Positions 55,721 through 64,000 of a DNA stretch of 64,000 nucleotides are shown here, piece by piece. The notes under the pieces were generated by a model. The model searched no databases, was not told the origin of the DNA, and saw only the letters and a program-made list of their open reading frames with translations. Numbering within the stretch: position 1 is the stretch's first letter; every line of letters begins with the position of its first letter. This stretch comes from Stratiolaelaps scimitus (lineage: Eukaryota > Arthropoda > Arachnida > Mesostigmata > Laelapidae): contig JABWDB010000007.1 in the NCBI GenBank assembly GCA_019614645.1, positions 8,507,501 to 8,571,500 of the forward strand, in the 5' to 3' direction. The position numbers and the translations under genes were made by a program.

Positions 55721-56469
55721 CTCTTAAGTTGACTCCTCCCGGGTTTTCAGCCACTTGGCTGTGCAAAAGGGTTCGTCCAGGAGGGGACTCATATCTGCAT
55801 GAGCCCGCTTCTATAACTGCCACCGCTTTCGAATAAATGTATAACTTTCAGTTGCATTATGCATTTCACATTTCATTCACCGGTTATTGGCTTTAATCCA
55901 TCTCCATGAGGGTTTTGTTGTTTCGCATGCGTGAGAGCTATACTCTTGGCTACGTGATTACGGTCATGTCCTACTACCACACGTGTTCTTTGTTATGGTT
56001 TCGGTCACCGGCACTAACAATGCCAGGTTTGTTGTTTTTGCTTAAGGGTCAATATCCTTTAGCATCACGGTTACGGTTCGCTGCCACTGCTGTACCACAT
56101 GGGATATGATACCAACGAAAGACTTATAGCTTGAACCCTTCGACCCTCGTCAAGTATAGAGCCCACGTCAGTAATTGACTCATGCAAGATACTATAAATG
56201 TCACCGGCTGAGCCATCCCGAAAATGCGACGTTGACTCGTTGGAGGATTTGTTTTTAGTACAGTCAAATGTTTTTCTAGTTATCATTAGCATTTCAGATA
56301 GAGATCCTGGGAGAATCGCTACTCAGTCGCTAGCATTAGCACAGCTCACTCTGAATCTATAATAGATGCAGCGAGGCAAACAATTGGCTCAAGCTCAGGC
56401 AAGCTGTGTCCGACGTTTGAAGTTGAATCTTCACGAGTTGTGTTATAAGCACGAGTTTACTTGACTGAA

Positions 56470-56470
56470 C

Positions 56471-56508
<38 letters not shown>
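56470..56508. repeat. (CA)n(TA)n compound microsatellite
   Basis: Six CA units run into about 13 TA units, just upstream of a tRNA-like fragment. Confidence 0.95.
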
Positions 56509-56509
<1 letters not shown>

Positions 56510-56544
56510 GTAAACTTTTATACTCGCCGTCTACAACAACCTAA

Positions 56545-56625
56545 AGCGTGGGTGGCCTAGTGGCCTAAAGCAGGCTTCTCCTCGAAGTAGGATCCGGAGG
56601 TGTTTCCGACGCCTGTCACATACGT
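56545..56625 (+). mobile_element. tRNA-like SINE fragment beside a (TA)n tract
   Basis: GGTGGCCTAGTGGCCTAAAG (56551-56570) resembles an A-box with its D-loop. GGATCCGGAGGTGTTTCCGA follows where the T-arm should be but is poorly conserved. A (CA)n(TA)n tract lies about 40 bases upstream. Confidence 0.4.
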
Positions 56626-57423
56626 AGGCGAACAGCAAACTGTATTTCACTCTCCACCTCATCCGGCTACGGACAAAAGTAACAAGCTGGACAGACGGCC
56701 AGATCGTCATCGACAAGAATATCTATTTCGTTCGTGCGTCCGTTCGTAAATATTATATATATGTATGAATGTATGTCCGTCCGAGTGAGCGATCTCGGTA
56801 CATGGACAGAGCAGCCCGGCCGAGTGGCCGTGCAAAAGGCTGAGGCACTGGAAGGCGTGGTGGCGAGTAGCAGCCTTCAACGGCTGCTCGTTTCTTCTTC
56901 TCATTCTGCTAGAGGCTCGCCCAGTTAGGTCCGCTGGGGGGGCCTGGGAAGATTAATGAAGCACTCAGCAGCCTTGAGCGGACTGGACTACCGCAGCGGG
57001 CTCCGTGGTGGTGTAGCCTCGTGGCATCTATCAACACACCGTCCTATCCACGGCCGTCCCCCACAGGCGGGTGATTACGTTAATCGAGTTGCCAGATTTC
57101 AAATTGGCCCGCGCTCGTCTGCGGCAAGAGAGGCGTTTGATGAGGTTCGTTTTTCTTAGGGATGTCGAAGAATACACTGAACATTGGCTGTGATGTGATG
57201 TCTTATCATTACAAAAAAAGCATACACTAATCAAGATTGACCGGAGTTGGATGCGTCCTGGAGCTGAATGCGGGATAGCGACATATACGTGTAAGTGAGT
57301 ATCCTTCGCCACACTATCGTGCTAGAAGAAGTTGGCTCTGATACGAAATATTCAAGTGATGATTTCTAGGGGGAAACACTCGAGGTGTCTCATTTCGAAT
57401 TAGGACTAGCGTTGTTTGCCTTG

Positions 57424-57441
57424 CTCTCTCTCTCTCTCTCT
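57424..57441. repeat. (CT)9 microsatellite
   Basis: A pure tract ending nine bases before the SINE at 57451. Confidence 0.95.
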
Positions 57442-57450
57442 TTGTCCCCT

Positions 57451-57580
57451 GGATGGTCTAGTGGTGAGCGTCTTAGACTACTAGACCGGAGGGACATGTG
57501 TGTGTTGGGTTCAAATCCTGTCAGACACGGAGAATCTTTGGAGTTCTTTATCATCTTTCTTTATCTGAGGATTCTTGTCA
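57451..57580 (+). mobile_element. tRNA-like SINE, family B
   Basis: A-box-like TGGTCTAGTGGTGAGCG (57454-57470) and B-box GGGTTCAAATCC (57508-57519), followed by the same AGAATCTTT and ATCATCTTTC blocks as the copy at 33035. The head looks like an intact tRNA D-arm/T-arm arrangement. A (CT)9 tract lies directly upstream. Confidence 0.68.
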
Positions 57581-57697
57581 GGTACGAGTAAGGCAGAGAA
57601 TAAGCAAAGGTGGCCCCGACAGGTCCTCATAGTAATACCTAAAAGGTTAAGAGCTAAGGCCTGTCAGATAGGGGAGGGTCAGCTCGAAAAACAGTTT

Positions 57698-57716
57698 TCT
57701 CTCTCTCTCTCTCTCT
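57698..57716. repeat. (CT)n microsatellite
   Basis: About nine CT units. Confidence 0.93.
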
Positions 57717-60199
57717 GTCTTGGTCTCTGTCGTTGATTTTCCTGACCAAGATGCCACTAGCCAGTGATGGACTTGCTCTGCTCTTGTCTAATGGGGGAAG
57801 GATTCCTAATTTAGAAGAATATTCTTGACCGAGACACGGCGGTTTCTCAAACATTACAAGCAACGAGAGAAATACATTAAGCCAATGCAGATTAGGCAAT
57901 CGTGCTCAGCGTGCTTCGTACTGACATATCCTTACATAAAGTACAACTTAGTTTAGAGATCCCTTGCAGACATTTTTTTTGTATCATTTTATAGGCCAAG
58001 CTGGCAGGCTAAGCATGCAGCCCGATTAAATATTCTGCGAACGAACCGTTGCTTTGAAATCACATTTAGGCGCACTCTAAATCACATACACGCTACTACT
58101 CTATCGATTGCATAATTGAAACCTCGAGACGCGACATTGTGTGGCAATCGACCGAAGTTACTTTCAAGTTGCAATCTGCATCCCGTGATTTATTGGATTT
58201 CAACAAGGCTTTTACAGACTTCTTCTGGTTTACCTCGGAGGAACTCCATACAGCGCACGATTTGCAACGTAGACGGACGATAAGAGATATCGAAACAGCA
58301 AGATCTCAAGCATGCGCCGTGAAACACGGATAATTCTAAACCGCGTATGCCCTATTTTGAAGGTTGTACAGTTCACGAAGGCAGCTTAGGTGAAACGATT
58401 CGGTTCGAAGGCAATATGGATTTAATGACCATATTTAGAAGCAGACAAGGTTCCGTGTAACCTATATGATATCCGAAGAACAGCATGATGAAATTGAGCA
58501 GCTGAACGCACATGTCGAAATAAGCAATGATTGTAGATGTTGGCTGGATATGCGCAGGATGTATATCGTCGTATACATTACGTAGACTGTAGCAGTATGT
58601 GGTGAAATGTAGTTAGAGTTGATCGAGTTGCCAGTACATTAGTCGCTGTACGAGACGGTATTAATTATACGAGAGGTAGCGAATATTGGCGGGGTATCTC
58701 TATATAGTTGTATGGATATCATTCATTACGAATTTGATGGTTATTGAACGACTATTAAGAGACATGCAATGATAAATACTATTTATAAAGTAGAAGAGAC
58801 ATTGGCGTTGTCATTCTAGCTGTCAATGCTGCCTATATGGGGCGCATTAGATTTATGATAGTATATCAAGCGAATCGATAGCGATAAACGGAGAGAGATT
58901 AGAGGGATGTGTTTGAATATAATGTGTTTGTAAAATTTAGACTAGTCATTCTCATTATAATCTCGTCAAGATGTATATATTGTAGTAACTTAAAACATTA
59001 ATTACCCTTACTATGCTTCGTTCTATCCACCGACCAGCCTGGACAATTTTGCCCGTTTCGACAATGTGCTAACTGCAATTCTCTCACGCACGCCGTAAAC
59101 GAACTTTGTTACAATGGTTGGTGCGCTTTGTTGAGCAGGGGCCACATCATGGTATCAACATGAAAAGTACAATCGCTGTAGGTGTTTAAACTTCTAATGG
59201 CTTGTTTTAATGTTGTTTTCTCATTTTACCGCAGGGACCTTTAACCCAGTTAACGAGTGTTTTCAATTCGAGAAAAAGGTGCGTTAGTAATTATTCCCTT
59301 TGGTGCTCATTAAACACTAGCTAATTAATGGCGAGTTCTTATGAATGCATACGATTAACACATGCAACGAGCATTGTAAACGTTTCTCATATGAAAATTG
59401 GCTTCGTCCTGTCAATGATGATGCCTGATAAAAATGGATCAAATATTTATTTTGTGCCAAAATGAGTGGAATTAGAAAGCTCCTTTATTTACTCAAGCGG
59501 GTCGTGTATATCACAGCCTGACGCACAGAATACACATAAACCTATACTCGGCTTAATTGTGCCGCCATCCAATATATTGACGGTGCGCAGTGGACCCAGT
59601 AGGTGATTGGTTAAGTTTCGAAACTGAGCCAATTTACAGCAAGTAACTCGACGTTGGCATTGCTGCGCGGAACGATACGCTCACCCGTAGTTGTTGACAC
59701 GAGCTACAGTGTTACTATAGTGTTGCTGTAGGAGGCCGATGTAATGCCGACGATACACGATATAGGTTGGTTCATATCTGTTTGCCAAAATGGCTCGATA
59801 GTATCAAGTTGTGGAGCTGCTTTAGCAGTGTTTCACCAAATGAATTGTAGCCCATTTTTGCCAAAGTAAATAGTGAATCATCCCGCCGTATTCGTGCGTC
59901 CATAGCAAACATATTTAAGATCTTTTGGGGAGAGGGCTTTGTTGAGGTTGTACGAGGGAGCCTACCGTTAGAAGAAGATATCCGTTTCCAGTTGAGGAAA
60001 ATTAATATCCGTAGTTAAAGTAATCGCTACTCTTTACTGCTGTATGGCCGCGTTTTCCTAACTGATTTTGTACCGTATAAGAATATCAGATGTGAGTTCG
60101 CCTCGTTCCACCCACACTCTCCTTCCTTTTGTATAGGTGAACGACTCATTCGGTTATTGGTTACTCAGACCAGCATTGAAAGCCCAAACGGTTGCCTTT

Positions 60200-60780
60200 A
60201 TTTCAATTCTCACAAAGGCGCTGCGTGGTCGTTCGCGCCATAGGGGTTATACTTGCACGTGTACGCTTGTAGCTACGTAGCCCTTCGCAGTTCCGCGGGT
60301 ATTTTCCGTACGCGATATTTGTACCTTCTCGAAAGCACCGACAGAAAGCCCTGTCAGACTGGAGATGGCCGACGCTGAAGGTCGTCCGGAGCTAATCAGC
60401 TGTGGCAGCTACCGCAACAAGTTTTCATATTAGCCCCTCCGCGAATCTCTCTCGCTTGCTCCCTCGCCACTAAGCGTTACTGCCTGCGACCGCTGGAAGC
60501 TTCGAATAGATCCTCTATTTTCCTTTTCTGGCCAGCCACACTACATGATGTTAATATACGTGTGCAGCCCACGAAGGTTGGCCCGTTTTGTGGCCCAGGT
60601 AGCGACGCCAGCAGCAGCCTGACTGAAACACCATCGCCACCTTCTCCGATGTTGGGGGCAGCACTAGGTAGTCTTATTGGCTCGTATGGCCGGCACACGT
60701 TGGCGGGACACCCGCGCAGCTATGTAACTGCCACAGCTAGATATATGTGTAGGCTAAGGCTACGAAATATATAACTGGGC
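60200..60780. promoter_or_regulatory. Moderately GC-rich block
   Basis: On the - strand a short segment after a TTAACATCATGTAG acceptor-like site reads VAGQKRKIEDLFEASSGRRQ and a stop, which could be a last exon. I cannot tie it to any gene. Confidence 0.2.
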
Positions 60781-61214
60781 TGCGTTCTCACTTCTCTTCC
60801 TGTAGACCAATATGTTCATGTCCCATGTACGCAGATGGCGTAGTCGTCTTTCCCTTCTCGCAGGGAAGACGGCACGACGCAAGTGAGATGTGTGCGCGTG
60901 TGGCTGTGTCACTGTGCAGATACTTTTGAGCATTCGTCATCAGTTGGGATGAACTCTGCGAGTTCAATCTCTCGTACAACTTACATGAGCTGGCGTTCGA
61001 ACGTAACTTCGAGCGACGTTTACCGATAGGTCGAAATCGCCTTATGTAAACAGAAAGCCCTTGTGATTTGTATCTAGTGTTTAGATGTTAGCCGTTATAA
61101 TTAGGCGTGGGTGAAAGTAATGTTTGAACTGCAGCTGATGAATAATAATGGATATTGCAAAGCAACATGCCATGATTAGTCTATCTTGCTTCCTTGTTAG
61201 GTTACTGTCGGTGG

Positions 61215-61315
61215 TGACCTGACCTGGGCGGTTAAGGCTCATCTCTTTGAGTGCGGTTGGCAAAGAAACCGCGAACATCAAAACTGATTGTGATCGCCGT
61301 TCCAATCCCAGAAAT
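61215..61315 (+). mobile_element. Possible tRNA-like SINE head
   Basis: CCTGGGCGGTTAAGGCTCATC is A-box-like. GCCGTTCCAATCCCAG (61296-61311) is B-box-like with CA in place of GA. The spacing of about 70 bases is rather long. Confidence 0.35.
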
Positions 61316-62290
61316 CAGTGTTTGCTGGTAATTAACATTGTCCTGCTGTCACATGGGTCTGTTGGAAAAAAAACCCATGGTCGACATGAAGCAAAGGTAC
61401 ACAACGGCCCCCGAACAGACAACAGAGGGTCTGTTAATAAGATGTAAGGAAATATCATCAGAGGTTACCAGACGATAAACAACTCATTCTTAGAATTTCA
61501 TTTTCCAACACACGTACTCAATAATAATTCATATGAGACGTAAACAACGGAGGTGTGAATCACCTGGACATAGAGGTACAAGTAATCACAGTTCCCGAAT
61601 TCTCCGAAGTTTGATGGGAATGAGCACAAACCGAAGGTTGAGCAGTGTGCTGGAGTTACACGCCGGGATATTTTGACTTTATCTCTATATTTCGTTTTGT
61701 TTTCTTGATAGAGGTTATGGCGAAACTGCATTATGCAGATCAGAATTCATGGCCAAGGTGTTCGTCTCGTACTGTGGGAATTCTTATCGACTTTCTACAA
61801 CCCTGCACATCCTGACAACCCTGGCTATGTTTCGTGCTCGAATATGGCCAATATCTGCCTTGACAGTTTTGAACTGACCAAACGTTTTAGGCGCATGGCG
61901 TTGCCCACCACTCCGCGGCAAATACTCAGGATGCTCAGGATTTCATTGCTACCAGTGTTGATGCTTCTATCAGAATCACATGTTATAGTTACCTTTACTT
62001 TTACCTAAGTCAAGTAAATTTTCTGGGCTGACGTTCAGCCAAGATTTAACGTCCACAGTACAACTGCTTTCGGCCTTACATAGCTGCCTCGTTTAGAACC
62101 GATAAAATGCATATTTTGTTGCTCGTTGTCTGCGATTAATGTAGACTTGGCTCTCGGCAGTGGCTCTATTTGCGGGTGTAGTTGGCACCTTCGGCAGAAT
62201 CCGATCGGATATGTTTAGGGTGAACTGTCCATTTTTTTCCAAATGGGGTTTACATTAGTAAAATTACAACTCTGTACCACCTATATCATC

Positions 62291-62362
62291 TATCACATAT
62301 AAGAGAACTTAAGCATTGTATGCAGTTCCTTTAATAAATCAATAAAAAAGATTTACCTTATT
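62291..62362 (-). repeat. Dispersed repeat family C copy, minus strand
   Basis: Its reverse complement reads TAAGGTAAA, TTGATTTATTAAAGGAACTG, CAATGCTTAAGTTCTC and TTATATGTGA. This is the full family order, so the copies lie in both orientations as expected of a mobile repeat. Confidence 0.65.
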
Positions 62363-62479
62363 GCACAACGGGGAACGTTGTCGGTGAATTTTTGTTAGTG
62401 CAGGACAGGTCAGAGAGTTAAAAGTTGGCTGTGAGTTAGCCCGGAAAATGTATTTGTTTGATTAGATCTATCAAGGTAT

Positions 62480-62630
62480 CAAGCCTCGTGGCATGGTGCA
62501 TTCGTGTCCGTCTTCCACGGATGCACCATGCCACGAGACCCGTGCACCCACGTGTCTCCTCCGAAGGCACGGATGCACCATGCCTTCGGAGGAGACACGT
62601 GGGTGCACGGGTTCGACGCATACAGGAGCT
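62480..62630 (+). mobile_element. tRNA-like SINE, family A, rearranged into inverted repeats
   Basis: It starts with AGCCTCGTGGCATGGTGCA (A-box-like) and ends with GGAGGAGACACGTGGGTGCA and a GGGTTCGAC B-box at 62609-62617. This matches the layout of the copy at 16155. Between these ends parts of the element are repeated in inverted and direct order. Confidence 0.6.
62485..62611. repeat. Two adjacent inverted repeats inside a SINE
   Basis: Stem 1: 62485-62506 pairs with 62516-62537 over 22 bases with one G-T mismatch, around a 9-base loop. Stem 2: 62539-62569 pairs perfectly with 62581-62611 over 31 bases, around an 11-base loop. The 17-mer CACGGATGCACCATGCC occurs directly at 62516 and 62568, and inverted with one change at 62490. 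Confidence 0.9.
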
Positions 62631-64000
62631 TCAAATGGAAACGCTCTCTGAAGGATGGGAACGCTCTCTAAATCCAACAGTATCCAAGGGACAATTTTTC
62701 TACAACTAATTCACACGTGGTCGCTACAAGTTGCCTGACGCTGAGAACTGGATGCTTAAGTCCTTAACGACAATAATTTTAACTAACTAAGCTGCTCATC
62801 ACAGTGCCTGGTGATGTAACCTGTTGTTGCAGATCCGGTTTTCGAGAAGACTTTTATGTTGAAACACCGTGCAGGGGAATAGTCAGAAATCCGCTTCATC
62901 GATTCGGTCATCAAACGGACTTCCGATAATCATAGAACAGGGAGAACGATCTGTGGTACATGGCCTCAAACGCCTTGACATTCGTATATGAAAAACGTAT
63001 ATAGCATCGATTTTAAGTTTTTGGATTTCTGTTGTACGCACAGCATTATATATCATCATTCATATCTTCGAGGAGATGCACCCAGTCGATCATTGCATGC
63101 TATTATACATTTGACCGATTCGTCGATGTTTATTGACCTACTTGGTTTATACAACACCAGGAATGTATTCGTTGGCATACGCCAAGCTCACTCCCAATTG
63201 ATTTACTTACCTGGGTATGTGCAAGCCACCCTTTTCATTTTTAGTAACTGAACTGTAGTAATTTTAGGTTAATGGGTTTATCGATATTCAACATGGGTGT
63301 GTGTACTCATACAGTTATTTGCAGAATTGCAGCCTCACCACTTCAGTTCAGATCTATTATATGTAGCTTGAGTTCAGCTGAGTTAAGCCTCTGGGTAAAC
63401 AGCTTACTGGGACAAACACAGGCTCATACGGGCGCATAAGTGTGCCCCTCCGAGAGTTTTGCAAAGCATTAGCTGCGCCAAGTTGTCCGCTGCAGCAGAA
63501 GTGGGCCTTGCTTAAGCTGAGGCAAAGCCAGATTGGTGCGAGGCTTTTTTTGGTGGCTGACTTTGCATCGTGTGTCGTTACTCTGTAGGCACTTGGCCTT
63601 GTTGTTCAGGGTCATTACAAGCGGACGTTTGCTGAGTCTGGACTGCTGGTGAGTTTCATCCTGGCCAGCTAAGTCTCGGCCTCGCCCCTCAGCCGCGCTT
63701 CTATTCGTTGCGTAGTAGTAACAGTCAGCGAGGGTACCTTGTCTTTGCTCTTCCTGGTCATTGACCGGACGTTACCAGTCAACGTCCTGGACGTCCCGAT
63801 CCGTCGAGTATGTTCCTGTCCTCGAGGGCGAGGGAGAGAGACCGGAGCAGCGACTCGCTGAAATCCACATAGGCAAGAAGAGCTTGTCGCATACACAATC
63901 ACTTCCGGTGACTTCCAGCGTTGACCCTCTATCACCAGCACGACAAGCGGTGTTTATATGCGACAATCATGGAACGGACACCGGGAAGCAAACTGAACCA
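62631..64000. other. No recognisable gene
   Basis: Short frames only. GC rises from about 63400, but no exon is recognised before the window ends. Confidence 0.4.

Larger units (their letters stand above)
55721..60199. other. No recognisable gene
   Basis: Contains two SINE-like units and three microsatellites. From 57900 to 60200 only short frames occur and nothing is recognised. Confidence 0.45.

Noticed and set aside
60477..60560. Minus-strand peptide VAGQKRKIEDLFEASSGRRQ before a stop, as a possible last exon
   Set aside because: An acceptor-like site is present, but the segment is about 20 residues with no identifiable family or upstream exon.

Overview
The window is eukaryotic nuclear DNA. 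Its only clear gene is split by five short introns (343 to 836 bases) with GT/AG borders. Most of the rest lacks long open frames, is moderately AT-rich, and is scattered with (TA)n, (CA)n, (CT)n and trinucleotide microsatellites, tRNA-like SINE fragments and small fold-back sequences. Together with a testis-specific-kinase-like gene this fits an arthropod. A mite or other arachnid is possible, but the sequence does not prove it.

The one gene I can reconstruct is on the + strand at 15972-19438. It has six exons and encodes a 308-residue Ser/Thr kinase of the TSSK (testis-specific serine kinase) type, with every catalytic motif intact. A probable 3' UTR runs to an AATAAA at 19932. A tRNA-like SINE lies about 15 bases inside intron 1.

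On the - strand at 54140-55720 is a broken, frameshifted remnant of a Ty3/gypsy-like pol region. It is recognisable at the end of RNase H and in the linker before integrase.

GC-rich blocks at about 6760-7500, 10380-10640, 12380-13060, 30000-31190, 36230-36740, 45000-45650, 48540-49290, 51230-52470 and 60200-60780 stand out from the background. They may be promoters or 5' exons of genes whose other exons are far away. The best single candidate is a possible signal-peptide first exon at 7324-7501 ending in a GTAAGT donor. On the - strand of 21.9-25.4 kb a few short frames with good splice sites may be exons of an unrecognised gene.

The repeats are the most informative part of the window. I see two tRNA-like SINE families (A: 16155, 41495, 62480; B: 33035, 57450) and several single tRNA-like units. 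A separate short dispersed family has five degraded copies (322, 40981, 49303, 54129, and 62291 on the - strand). One family A insertion at 62485-62611 is rearranged into two adjacent near-perfect inverted repeats. Compact hairpins occur elsewhere, notably a tandem pair at 10536-10597. I found no CRISPR array, rRNA, canonical tRNA gene or bacterial-type operon, and no coherent new multi-gene system.
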